Notes under the pieces: generated by a model | Database searches by the model: none | Seen by the model: the letters and a program-made list of their open reading frames with translations, nothing else | What the model was told of the DNA's origin: nothing | Assembly: GCF_030730945.1 (NCBI RefSeq) | Contig: NZ_JAVAMS010000009.1 | Span: 1-47,536 of the forward strand | Length of the DNA: 47,536 bases | From: Aurantiacibacter poecillastricola | Lineage (GTDB): Bacteria > Pseudomonadota > Alphaproteobacteria > Sphingomonadales > Sphingomonadaceae | Direction: 5' to 3' | Translations under genes and position numbers: made by a program | In this document: in pieces, positions 1 through 7,697 of the stretch | Layout of the letters: each line of letters starts with the position of its first letter | How positions within the stretch are numbered: position 1 is the first letter of the stretch

Positions 1-867
1 AGTCGGCGTCTTGTCGAACACAACCAGGCGAACGGCGATCCCTGTCCCTGTCCGGCGAAACATCTGCTGCAGGCGAACATCGAGGAGCAGCGATGCTTCG
101 TCCTGTTCCTTGGCGAAGGCGGAGGCGTCGAAGCCTTCAGGCATAATGGCGACGATCCTCGCCCGATTAGCAGCGGCCCGGATTGCACCGCGTAGGTGAC
201 GCATAGCGGTCTTACCGTCCTTGCCGCGTTCCAGGCTGTGAGCGAACGGCGGGTTCATCAGCACGGCAGACGGAACAGGGCCGCGAAGCAAGTCGGCGAT
301 CAGTTCCCCGTCATGCGCAGTGATGGTGGCCGTGGGGAAGACGTGGGCCAGACCGTCTCGTCTTGCCGGATCGATCTCGTTGAGGAGCAGCGAAGCGTTC
401 TGGAGGCACCCCCCGAGAGCAAGGGCACCATTGCCTGCGGACGGTTCGAGCAGCGTGTCTTGCGCGCAGACAGCTGCGGCCTTCGCCATCAGCCAGGCCA
501 GCATTGGCGGGGTCGAGAACTGCTGGAGCTCGACCTGTGCTTCGCTGCGAACGTGCCGCGGCGGCAAGGCTGCTTCGAGCCAGTCGAACCGCGCTTCGGC
601 TTCGTGTACATTCGTCGCCAGATCGATCCGTGAGGACTCTCGAAGCCAGAGTAGTGCGCCGATCTCGACCGCGCTGTTGTAGTCGTCGATCGTCCAGGCA
701 CCTCCCCAATCCAGAACACCGGTCTCTTCGGCGAACAGCCCGGAAATGTCGGTACGGGTAAGATGACGTCCCGAAGCAAGAAGCGCGGCAACTCGGGTGC
801 CAATGGCATAGGCCAAGGGCTTGGACGGCAACTGCTCGCCGGCGGGAAACAGGTCTGATTGAAACAT
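1..867 (-). CDS. Strawberry-notch-like methylase/helicase protein, N-terminal part
   Basis: The frame is open from ATG at 867 to the window edge, giving 289 residues of a longer protein. An AGGAGG box lies at 878-883, a good distance from the start. A class I methyltransferase motif I (EPSAGNGALA) appears near residues 140-149 and the N6-adenine methyltransferase motif NPPF near residue 205. In mobile elements of sphingomonads and rhizobia this layout belongs to large (about 1400 residue) proteins with a methyltransferase-like N-terminus followed by a strawberry-notch SF2 helicase region. The helicase part would be off the left edge, so the family assignment rests on the N-terminus only. It probably acts in DNA processing or protection of the element. 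A stand-alone DNA methylase is the alternative. Confidence 0.72.
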   Translation of the reverse strand, partial: MFQSDLFPAGEQLPSKPLAYAIGTRVAALLASGRHLTRTDISGLFAEETGVLDWGGAWTIDDYNSAVEIGALLWLRESSRIDLATNVHEAEARFDWLEAALPPRHVRSEAQVELQQFSTPPMLAWLMAKAAAVCAQDTLLEPSAGNGALALGGCLQNASLLLNEIDPARRDGLAHVFPTATITAHDGELIADLLRGPVPSAVLMNPPFAHSLERGKDGKTAMRHLRGAIRAAANRARIVAIMPEGFDASAFAKEQDEASLLLDVRLQQMFRRTGTGIAVRLVVFDKTPT

Positions 868-942
868 GGCAATTCGTCCTCCTGATGAGGGCATCGGGAC
901 ACGCCCTCTGCCGGATCAGGAATTCGAGAAGCCCTCTCTTCT

Positions 943-1842
943 CTACTGCGCCGCCTTGCGGCGCAGCCACGCTGTCAGTTCATCGTTCCAGTCGGTGTCG
1001 CGTGAGGATGGTTTGCGAACGTGGATCGTCCGTCCATCGCGGACATAAGCGGCCAAGCCACGCGACGCAGCCAGCTCGCCGCCCGCATCATGATCGACGA
1101 AGAGGTGAAGCTCGGTCACGCTCTCGGGCACGCTGACGAGGCCGAAGCGCTCATTGCCCAGGGTCGCCCAGACTGGAATGCCGGTGAGAGCATAGGCCGA
1201 CATCGCGCTCTCAATGCCCTCAGCAAGGCCGAGCTTGCCGGAAACCGGAGCGAAAAGGCGGGCAGCAGCTTCACCCAACGCGCCGAGCGCGCGCTTCGGT
1301 TCGTCGAATTCGGCCTTGGCACTGCCCGAAAGGAACGTGCGATGGATGGCGATCGGCCCCTCGTCGAGGCTAACTGCCGCAATCATGGCGGGCAAAAAGC
1401 GAGTGCGTCCCTTCGGACCAAGCGGCGTTCGTGGATGGAAGCGCAGCGCCGGCGATGCGGCGAGGATGCCGCGGCTCTCAAGATATGCCTTTGCCGGACT
1501 GGCACGCAGTGGCTGTGCATCGCGCCAGATCCTCAGCGCTACCGCCGAGGGTTTGCGGGTGCTGGTCGATTTGGGTTCGTTGGTGGTCGCAGAACCTGAA
1601 AAAAGCGCCGGTGCCTCGAAACCTTCACGCGCCAGAGCAGCCAGCACGCTCTGCTGATCGCATCCCGCGAAACAGTGGAAGAGGATGGCCTGTCGGCCGA
1701 GCGACACACCGAGTGACGGCGTGCGGTCATCATGCGCGGGGCAACAGGCCATGCCCTTCGTGCCCGACCATTTGCCGCCACGGCTTTCACAGATACGCCT
1801 GGCCGTCTCGGCGAGTGGATGGTTGGTCGTGGCAACGGACAT
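943..1842 (-). CDS. CHC2 zinc-finger/Toprim primase-like protein (DUF7146 type)
   Basis: This 299-residue protein has a CHC2-type zinc-binding region near its N-terminus (C34, H37, C57, C61, in the contexts CPAH and FHCFAGC). A Toprim domain follows, with the acidic motif EGIES near residue 207 and the metal-binding VDHDAGG near residue 247. Such short primase-like proteins are common on plasmids and integrative elements, where they are thought to prime or process element DNA during transfer. A dedicated polymerase core between the zinc finger and Toprim domain is not obvious, so activity as a true primase is uncertain. It lies 75 bases upstream of the methylase gene on the same strand and may share its transcript. 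Confidence 0.85.
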   Translation of the reverse strand: MSVATTNHPLAETARRICESRGGKWSGTKGMACCPAHDDRTPSLGVSLGRQAILFHCFAGCDQQSVLAALAREGFEAPALFSGSATTNEPKSTSTRKPSAVALRIWRDAQPLRASPAKAYLESRGILAASPALRFHPRTPLGPKGRTRFLPAMIAAVSLDEGPIAIHRTFLSGSAKAEFDEPKRALGALGEAAARLFAPVSGKLGLAEGIESAMSAYALTGIPVWATLGNERFGLVSVPESVTELHLFVDHDAGGELAASRGLAAYVRDGRTIHVRKPSSRDTDWNDELTAWLRRKAAQ

Positions 1843-1976
1843 AAGGGCTCCTTCGCAGGCTCGGGTCCCCCATGACCGCTATCCTCCCCTCTCACCGTCG
1901 GGACGGACAAAGCGTTTTCCTACATGTTCTATTTATGTTCTACTCCGATTCGCTGCAAGCGACAGGAGTGTGAACG

Positions 1977-2540
1977 ATGAGATTGGCTTTGATGATCGGG
2001 ATAATGACGAGCGCCAATATCGTAGCGTCTAGCGCACAAGCACAGGAGTTCGCCCTACTGGAGCATCGCTATGAGCAGCCTGAAATCCCTGGTGTGGATC
2101 TCTGGACCAGCGAGGAAGCGCGATCGAGGGTGCTGCTCCCTGCATCCTATCGCGAAGCACTTTACGAGCCGCTGATCAGCGAGGCTGAGGTTCGGTATCG
2201 TCTCCCGCCTGGACTGATGCAGGCCTTGGTTTGGGCCGAGTCTCGTTTCAATCCGATGGCGATCAGCCCGGCTGGCGCTGCCGGACTTGCGCAACTAATG
2301 CCGGCAACTGCCCGCGAGCTTGGCGTTCGGAACCGGCATGATCCCGCCCAGAACATCGATGGTGGTGCGCGCTATTTGCGACAGATGCTGGACCGCTTTG
2401 GCGACGTCCATCTGGCGCTTGCCGCTTACAATGCTGGTCCGGGCGCAGTTGCTCGCGCTGGTGGCATCCCGAGAAATCGGGAAACACCCGAATATGTCAG
2501 GAGCGTTTTGCAGCGGTGGATGGCATACAGGCCCTCATGA
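1977..2540 (+). CDS. Lytic transglycosylase, VirB1-like
   Basis: The 187-residue product has an N-terminal hydrophobic stretch ending SSAQAQE, a likely signal peptide. An SLT domain follows: the catalytic glutamate lies in ALVWAESRFNP, followed by SPAGAAGLAQLMP and the C-terminal LALAAYNAGPGAV motif. This is the goose-lysozyme-like fold that cleaves the MurNAc-GlcNAc bond of peptidoglycan and releases 1,6-anhydro products. On a mobile element it usually opens the wall locally for a conjugation machine. GGAG about 7 bases ahead of ATG supports the start. It is divergent from the Toprim gene and coupled to the next small gene by ATGA. Confidence 0.88.
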   Translation: MRLALMIGIMTSANIVASSAQAQEFALLEHRYEQPEIPGVDLWTSEEARSRVLLPASYREALYEPLISEAEVRYRLPPGLMQALVWAESRFNPMAISPAGAAGLAQLMPATARELGVRNRHDPAQNIDGGARYLRQMLDRFGDVHLALAAYNAGPGAVARAGGIPRNRETPEYVRSVLQRWMAYRPS

Positions 2541-2740
2541 ACGCGAATCGGAAACGTATAAGCGGGCGGCTTGAGCAACTGCCCCGCGGCTTCGCCATAG
2601 TAACCCAGGCGGGCGATCACTGGGTGTTAGACGATTTCGAACCCGACAACGACCAGATTGGCGAGGAAGTAACCGCCGAAGGTGAAATCGTTGGCTTCGA
2701 TCGCCTGAAGGTGGATTGGCTGGGCGTTTTGGCCGAGTAG
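2537..2740 (+). CDS. Small DUF5818-like protein
   Basis: The 67-residue protein begins at ATG 2537, inside the stop codon of the lytic transglycosylase (ATGA overlap), which suggests translational coupling. It reads like a small beta-rich module (ISGRLEQLPRGFAIVT, then HWVLDDF, then GFDRLKVDWLG). This resembles the DUF5818 proteins found next to lytic transglycosylases in sphingomonad elements, where a GTL-type start, a W-x-L-D core and an FD-x-L-x-V end are usual. No enzymatic motif is visible. The family match is from memory of the pattern and moderately secure; function is unknown. Confidence 0.6.
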   Translation: MNANRKRISGRLEQLPRGFAIVTQAGDHWVLDDFEPDNDQIGEEVTAEGEIVGFDRLKVDWLGVLAE

Positions 2741-2743
2741 AGA

Positions 2744-3895
2744 TTACTTAACTTGCGCGCAAAACTTTGCCCACTCTGCCATGAGTTTGCGCCGCTTTTC
2801 GAAAAAATCCGTCCTGCGATAAGCTGCTTCCACGCGGTTCTGGACAGCATGTGCCAACGCGGCTTCAGCGACCTCGCCCGGAAAAGAGGTTTCTTCAGCT
2901 GCCCAATCTCGGAACGATGAGCGAAAGCCATGGACAGTCACGTTCAGCTCCATGTCTCGCAAAATCTTCAGCAAGGTCATGTCGGACAATGGACTCTTGC
3001 GTCGATGGCCGGGAAAAACGAGGTCGCTGGCTTCGGTTCGGAAGACCTTTGCGCGTTCGATCACTTGTAACGCCTGACGAGCAAGTGGGACCTGATGCTC
3101 TTCACCCATCTTCATCCGCTCCGCAGGGATGATCCAGACGCCGCGCTTCAAATCAAACTCCGACCAAACGGCATTCCGGACTTCTCCCGAGCGCGACGCG
3201 TTGAGGATGAGGAATTCAAGGGCAAGGCGCCCGACCGATGATCGTTGGCGCAGCCTGGTTAGGAAAGACGGAACATCTTCGAACGGCATCGCCGCAAAGT
3301 GACCCGACTTCCGTGGCTGCCTCGGTAGGCCCTTCGAGATCGAGCGCATGGGTGCTTCGTGGCTACGGAAGCCCTTCGCGAAACACCAGTCGAGCACAGT
3401 CCCGATGCGCTGACGCACTCTTCTCGCGGTTTCAGGTTTCTCAAGCCAGATTTCGGCCAAAGCATCACGGATCGCCGGAGCTTCGATGTCAGAGACCAGA
3501 ACATCTCCAAAGTGTGGATACGCGTATGCTTCCAGCGTCGAGATCCACTGGTCCTGATGCTTACCGTTCTTCCAACCCTTCTTGTGTTCAGCGTGTACCT
3601 TGGCAGCAGCCTCGCGAAAGGTCGGGATTACTTCCCGTTCCTTCTTCCTTTCCGCAACTACGTCGACGCCGGATTTCGCTAGCTTTCGGATACTCGCAGC
3701 CAGTTCACGTGCATCCGCGAGCGAAACATCCGGGTACGACCCGATTCCTACATCGCGCCTTCGCCCGTTCACCTGAACCCTGACAATCCAGCTAGCCTTG
3801 CCGGACTTGTTACGAAACAGAATCAACCCTCCACCGTCCGAGAAACGGCCCGCCTCACGCAGATTTCTCAATCCTGTAGCAGTTAGGTTTCCCAT
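2744..3895 (-). CDS. int: P4-type tyrosine integrase
   Basis: The protein starts MGNLTATGLRNL, typical of the DUF4102 arm-binding N-terminus, and is 383 residues from this ATG. An in-frame ATG at 3973 would add 26 residues. Catalytic residues are visible: Arg235 in NASRSGEVR, the His322-x-x-Arg325 pair in VHGFRSSFR, His348 in ALAHAVQNR and the nucleophile Tyr359 in EAAYRRT. It should recombine the island with the 3' end of the adjacent tRNA-Ser gene. GC content and codon use look lower in GC than the chromosomal genes to the right. GGAGGA abuts ATG 3895 with almost no spacer, so the start is not certain. Confidence 0.93.
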   Translation of the reverse strand: MGNLTATGLRNLREAGRFSDGGGLILFRNKSGKASWIVRVQVNGRRRDVGIGSYPDVSLADARELAASIRKLAKSGVDVVAERKKEREVIPTFREAAAKVHAEHKKGWKNGKHQDQWISTLEAYAYPHFGDVLVSDIEAPAIRDALAEIWLEKPETARRVRQRIGTVLDWCFAKGFRSHEAPMRSISKGLPRQPRKSGHFAAMPFEDVPSFLTRLRQRSSVGRLALEFLILNASRSGEVRNAVWSEFDLKRGVWIIPAERMKMGEEHQVPLARQALQVIERAKVFRTEASDLVFPGHRRKSPLSDMTLLKILRDMELNVTVHGFRSSFRDWAAEETSFPGEVAEAALAHAVQNRVEAAYRRTDFFEKRRKLMAEWAKFCAQVK

Positions 3896-3926
3896 TCCTC
3901 CGCCAAACCTTTCATCGCCTCGAATA

Positions 3927-3950
3927 TTTCCCCACACTTTTCCCCACACT
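3927..3950. repeat. Two tandem copies of a 12-bp sequence ahead of the integrase
   Basis: TTTCCCCACACT occurs exactly twice, back to back, at 3927-3938 and 3939-3950, between the integrase ATG at 3895 and the tRNA. Direct repeats at this place are often arm-type integrase or excisionase sites. If translation began at 3973 the repeat would instead encode VWGK/VWGN. Role inferred only. Confidence 0.55.
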
Positions 3951-4063
3951 TCGTGCGAGATGCATGGAGACATATAGAGAACATCTCGAACAAGCGCAAA
4001 CAGAAAAATCTAGCAATTCTGGGGATTTCAAAGACAATCTGAGGCTATGTGAGACTGGTATGG

Positions 4064-4154
4064 TGGCGGAGCGGGAGGGATTCGAACCCTCGATACGGGG
4101 TTACCGTATACACACTTTCCAGGCGTGCGCCTTCGACCACTCGGCCACCGCTCC
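4064..4154 (-). tRNA. tRNA-Ser(GGA)
   Basis: Read on the minus strand the gene begins GGAGCGGTGGCCGAGTGG and ends with the T-arm GGTTCGAATCC and the acceptor CCGCTCCG plus an encoded CCA (4064-4066). The acceptor stem pairs GGAGCGG with CCGCTCC. The anticodon loop CTGGAAAG gives anticodon GGA, and the long variable arm (TATACGGTAACCCCGTAT) is the class II arm expected of serine tRNAs. The 3' end faces the integrase and is the presumed island attachment site; the gene is intact after insertion. Confidence 0.96.
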
Positions 4155-4267
4155 GCATGCCTGCTGGGCAAGAGGCGCGCGACTAGCGAAGTTGTCCGGC
4201 AAAGACAAGGCATGTGATTGCACGCGGCGTGATGACAAGCACCGTGGGCAACTCTAGGTAACACGCC

Positions 4268-4672
4268 ATGACACGCACGATCGGCCTCGCGCCCTCCACG
4301 CAAGAGATGGAAACGGCCGCTAGAGCCGCCTTCGACAAGCTTCCCGAAGCGTTCTCCGAGCATCTTGGCGGCGTGGTGATCCAGGTGCAGGACCTTGCCG
4401 AGGACGAATTGCTGGCCGACATGGGGATCGAGCATCCCTACGAACTCACCGGCGTCTACGAAGGTCTGCCGCTGACTGAACGCAGCATCGAGCATTCGGG
4501 CACCATGCCCGACCGCATTCGCCTTTTCCGCCTGCCGATCCTGCTGGAATGGTGCGAACGCGGAGACGAGACTTTCGAACACCTCGTCGCCCATGTTCTG
4601 GTCCACGAGATCGGCCACCATTTCGGTCTTTCCGACGATGACATGCACGCGCTGGAAGACCAGGTGCGATAA
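4268..4672 (+). CDS. Zincin-like metallopeptidase family protein
   Basis: The 134-residue protein carries the zinc motif HEIGHHFGLSDDDM near its C-terminus, diagnostic of the small bacterial metallopeptidase family (Pfam zincin_1). In that family the two histidines and the glutamate of HExxH bind zinc and activate water. The N-terminal two thirds (helical start, then IQVQDLAEDELL and YELTGVYEGLPLTER) match the family layout and normal length. No signal peptide is seen, so it is probably cytoplasmic; its substrate is unknown. It is the first chromosomal gene right of the tRNA and stands 46 bases ahead of the MscS gene on the same strand. Confidence 0.88.
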   Translation: MTRTIGLAPSTQEMETAARAAFDKLPEAFSEHLGGVVIQVQDLAEDELLADMGIEHPYELTGVYEGLPLTERSIEHSGTMPDRIRLFRLPILLEWCERGDETFEHLVAHVLVHEIGHHFGLSDDDMHALEDQVR

Positions 4673-4718
4673 CCTATAGCCGGACCCATTGCCCGCCCGG
4701 TGCGTAGCATCTGGCAGA

Positions 4719-6434
4719 ATGGAAAGGTATTATCGCAAGCTCGCCCGGCTCCTGGCCCTCTGCCTCGCTATTGTCGCGCTGCCGGCAGCCGCGCAGACGG
4801 ACCGCGAGGTCCCCGCCGGCTCCGAGCCCTATGTCTACCAGGTCGAGACGCTCAATACCGGGCTTTCCGCCGGGGGCGAGCCACTGGAGCTCGACACGCC
4901 GCAAGCTTTGCTGGAAAGCTTCTTCGCCGCGGCGGAGCAAGGCGACTGGGCGCGCGCCGCGACCGCCCTTGACATGAGCAACCTCTCGCCGCGGCAGCAG
5001 GCGCAGGAAGGCGAGAACCTTGCGGCGATGATGTACGAGATCGCGAACCGCTCCATCGCCATCAGCTGGGCGGACCTGCCCGACAGGCCCGATGCCGTCG
5101 ATACCGCCGCCAGCAACAAGAATCCCATGGCGGGGGCGGAACGGCGGCATATCTCGCTGGCCCATCTCGATCTCGGGCGGCGAACCGTACCGATCAGTAT
5201 CGCGCGACTGCAACAGCCGGGCGGCGAGCCGGTATGGATGTTCAGCCGGCAGAGCGTGGGCAACCTGCCCGAACTATACGAACGCTTCGGCCCCAGCGAG
5301 TTCGAACGCAGCCTGCCGCGCTGGCTGCGCGAACAGGCGTTCTGGACACTCGCCTGGTGGGAAGTGATCGCGATTCCCATCGTGCTGCTGCTGGCGTTCC
5401 TTGCCGCTGCGCTCACCTACAAGGCCATAGGCAGCTGGAAGAAGCGCTGCGATGACGAGAGCGTTCTCGGTGCCATCCTTCGCGCCGTGCAACTTCCCGT
5501 CACGCTGCTGGCACTTGCGGGCAGTTTCGCCATCATGCGCAATGTCCTCTTTACCTTCTCGGGGCCGGTGGAGGACCTTCTCGGACCGCTGCAACTCACG
5601 CTGGTGGTGATCGCCATCGGCGCGATCCTGGTGACGGCCGTGGAAGCGGTGCTCGATGTCGCGACGGACCGCAATGCGCGCAAGATCGAGAAGCCGGAGA
5701 ACGAGAGCGAGCGTGATTTCTACACCCAGGCCTCGGCCGTGCGGCGCCTCATCATCGTGCTGGTGATGATCGCGGGCCTGGGCATCGTGCTGGTGCAGAG
5801 CAACATCACGCAGACGCTGGGCTTCTCGCTTCTGGCAGGTGCCGGCGTGCTCGGTCTCGTCATCGCCTTCGCAGCGCGCAAGGTGTTGGGCGACATCATG
5901 GCGAGCATGCAGATCGCCTTTGCCAAGACCGCGAGGATCGGCGATGCCGTGCAGTACGAAGGACAGTGGTGTTATGTCGAGAAGATCGGCTTTACCCACC
6001 TTCGCCTGCGGACCTGGGATGATCGCCGGGTGATGGCTCCGGTCGCGGAATTCGTCGGCTCCAGCTTCGAGAACTGGACCAAGCAGGAACCCGCCCTGAT
6101 CATGCGCATCCCCATCAACCTCGATCATCGGGCCGACATCCCTGCACTGCGGGAAAGGCTCATGGCCTTTGTCGAGGATGCCGACGACATCATCAAGAAG
6201 GATGAGGCCAAGCTCGAGGTGATCGATCACACCACCACGAGCATGGTTGCGCGGGCCTGCGTCTGGGCAACCGATCCCAAGAGCGGCTGGGACATGCATT
6301 GCCGCCTGCGCGAATACCTCCTGAAATGCGCTGCGGAGATGGACGCTGCTGCCGGCAACGAACCTGCCCCTGCCTTCCTCCCGCGCGAGCGCGAGGTGCA
6401 GATGGACCGTGCCGTGGAAGAGCAGCAGGATTGA
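4719..6434 (+). CDS. MscS-family mechanosensitive channel
   Basis: Starting at ATG 4719 the protein has 571 residues with a signal peptide ending LPAAAQ. A periplasmic N-terminal region of about 190 residues follows, then about five hydrophobic segments (roughly 214-240, 258-280, 291-312, 342-363 and 368-390). The pore helix with small residues (GFSLLAGAGVLGLVIAFAA) leads into the MscS beta domain (GDAVQYEGQWCYVEKIGFTHLRLRTWDDRR). A C-terminal alpha/beta portion ends in charged residues. It should release osmolytes on hypo-osmotic shock. A TTG at 4689 would extend the frame, but the signal peptide supports 4719. The next gene begins 31 bases downstream. Confidence 0.9.
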   Translation: MERYYRKLARLLALCLAIVALPAAAQTDREVPAGSEPYVYQVETLNTGLSAGGEPLELDTPQALLESFFAAAEQGDWARAATALDMSNLSPRQQAQEGENLAAMMYEIANRSIAISWADLPDRPDAVDTAASNKNPMAGAERRHISLAHLDLGRRTVPISIARLQQPGGEPVWMFSRQSVGNLPELYERFGPSEFERSLPRWLREQAFWTLAWWEVIAIPIVLLLAFLAAALTYKAIGSWKKRCDDESVLGAILRAVQLPVTLLALAGSFAIMRNVLFTFSGPVEDLLGPLQLTLVVIAIGAILVTAVEAVLDVATDRNARKIEKPENESERDFYTQASAVRRLIIVLVMIAGLGIVLVQSNITQTLGFSLLAGAGVLGLVIAFAARKVLGDIMASMQIAFAKTARIGDAVQYEGQWCYVEKIGFTHLRLRTWDDRRVMAPVAEFVGSSFENWTKQEPALIMRIPINLDHRADIPALRERLMAFVEDADDIIKKDEAKLEVIDHTTTSMVARACVWATDPKSGWDMHCRLREYLLKCAAEMDAAAGNEPAPAFLPREREVQMDRAVEEQQD

Positions 6435-6465
6435 CGCAGCCCGGCGCGGTGGCACAGTACCGCGC

Positions 6466-7677
6466 ATGAAACGCCTCCTCGCCCTGACCGCCATCCTTTC
6501 GGCCCTCCCTCTCGCCGCACAGGAGGGAGAAGAACCGGCAACTCCCTCTGCTATTGTGGATGCCGCCAGCGCGGAGGAATGGGTGGAAATCCCGCCGGAA
6601 GACTTGCTGGTGATGGAACTGGCCCCCGATGCCCGCGGTCCACGTACCGTCGTGATCCAGCTGATGCCCGCGCCTTTCAGCCAACCCTGGGTCGAGAACA
6701 TCCGCGCCCTCGCCCGCGCACATTGGTGGGACGGGACAAGCGTGTACCGGGTGCAGGACAATTACGTAACCCAATGGGGCGATTCGACCGAGGAGAGGCC
6801 GCTGCCGGAGGGGGTGGTGTCGCCTGTCGCCCACTACGAGGTCGATGGCGACAGGCTGAGCGAAGCTACTTTCGGAGCCGTCCACCTTACGTTCGAATAT
6901 GACGAGTTGCCTGAAAGCGTGAGGGACATATTCGACAATCCGAACTCCACTCAAGACGAGCAATTCAGGGCTGTTGAAGAATTAGTCCAAGCCTCGAGAC
7001 TGGGGGCGGATCTCGGATCCAGCGACCGGGAAGAGCGAGCAATGCTCTCGATCAATGCAACGCAGACGAGGCTGACCGAACAGGGCTGGCACCAGCGCGA
7101 CGGTTTTGCGCAGTGGGTCGAATTCTGGCGTGGATGGCCCATCGCCAATGACGAGAAAGCCCACTGGGAGAACGAGTTGGGCAAAGTGGTCGACGACCCC
7201 GGCCGCCGCCACCCGCCTGCTTCGTATGAAGCGCCCTACAAGGTTGTCGATCGGAGCACATTTTGGCCGCTCCACTGCTACGGCCATGTCGGCGTGGCTC
7301 GCGACTATGCTCCGGATACCGGCACCGGCGCGGAGCTCTACACCATCATCGGCCAGCCACAGCGGCACATGGATCGCAACCTTGCTGTGGTTGGCCGGGT
7401 GATTGCGGGGATGGAGCATCTCTCCAGCCTGCCGCGCGGCTCGGGGGAGCTGGGTTTCTATACCGACGAGGAGGCAGATTTACGTACGCCCATCTTCTCG
7501 GTGCGGCTGGCTAGTGAAATGGGCGATCCTCCCACGTTCGAATACCTCGCCACGGACAGCGCGAGCTTTGCCCGCTACTTGCAAGTGCGGGCGAGCCGGG
7601 ACGATCCGTTCTACACCGTACCTGCCGGTGGCGTGGACGTGTGCAGCGTGCAGGTTCCGATCCGCAGGGCGCAGTAG
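6466..7677 (+). CDS. Exported cyclophilin-type peptidyl-prolyl isomerase
   Basis: A signal peptide (MKRLLALTAILSALPLAAQ) precedes a short linker and a cyclophilin domain. The domain runs from VVIQLMPAPFSQPWVENI with WDGTSVYRVQDNYVTQWGD to a late portion with LYTIIGQPQRHMDRNLAVVGRVIAGM. The product has 403 residues, much longer than simple cyclophilins. A central insertion of roughly 120 residues (about 6880-7240) is polar and less regular. It probably assists folding of exported proteins by isomerising X-Pro bonds. The ATG at 6466 is preferred because the signal peptide starts there. It follows the MscS gene closely and converges on the rsh gene. Confidence 0.85.
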   Translation: MKRLLALTAILSALPLAAQEGEEPATPSAIVDAASAEEWVEIPPEDLLVMELAPDARGPRTVVIQLMPAPFSQPWVENIRALARAHWWDGTSVYRVQDNYVTQWGDSTEERPLPEGVVSPVAHYEVDGDRLSEATFGAVHLTFEYDELPESVRDIFDNPNSTQDEQFRAVEELVQASRLGADLGSSDREERAMLSINATQTRLTEQGWHQRDGFAQWVEFWRGWPIANDEKAHWENELGKVVDDPGRRHPPASYEAPYKVVDRSTFWPLHCYGHVGVARDYAPDTGTGAELYTIIGQPQRHMDRNLAVVGRVIAGMEHLSSLPRGSGELGFYTDEEADLRTPIFSVRLASEMGDPPTFEYLATDSASFARYLQVRASRDDPFYTVPAGGVDVCSVQVPIRRAQ

Positions 7678-7697
7678 GCGCCGACGCGAACCCCCGT

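Larger units (their letters stand above)
1..4063. mobile_element. Integrase-proximal end of a genomic island at tRNA-Ser
   Basis: A P4-type tyrosine integrase starts about 170 bases from the 3' end of tRNA-Ser(GGA), the usual geometry of an island that used the tRNA 3' end as attB. The cargo (strawberry-notch-like methylase, CHC2/Toprim protein, lytic transglycosylase) is typical of ICE or plasmid backbones in sphingomonads and unlike the housekeeping genes beyond 4155. The island continues past the left edge, so its other attachment site is not in view. The right boundary is placed at the tRNA CCA end by inference. Confidence 0.75.

Noticed and set aside
1..4063. Second attachment site (attR/attL) of the island in this window
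   Set aside because: No second copy of the tRNA 3' end was seen left of the integrase; the far end must lie outside.
5274..6761. Long open frame antisense to the MscS gene
   Set aside because: His/Arg-rich translation without motifs, opposite a clear MscS protein.
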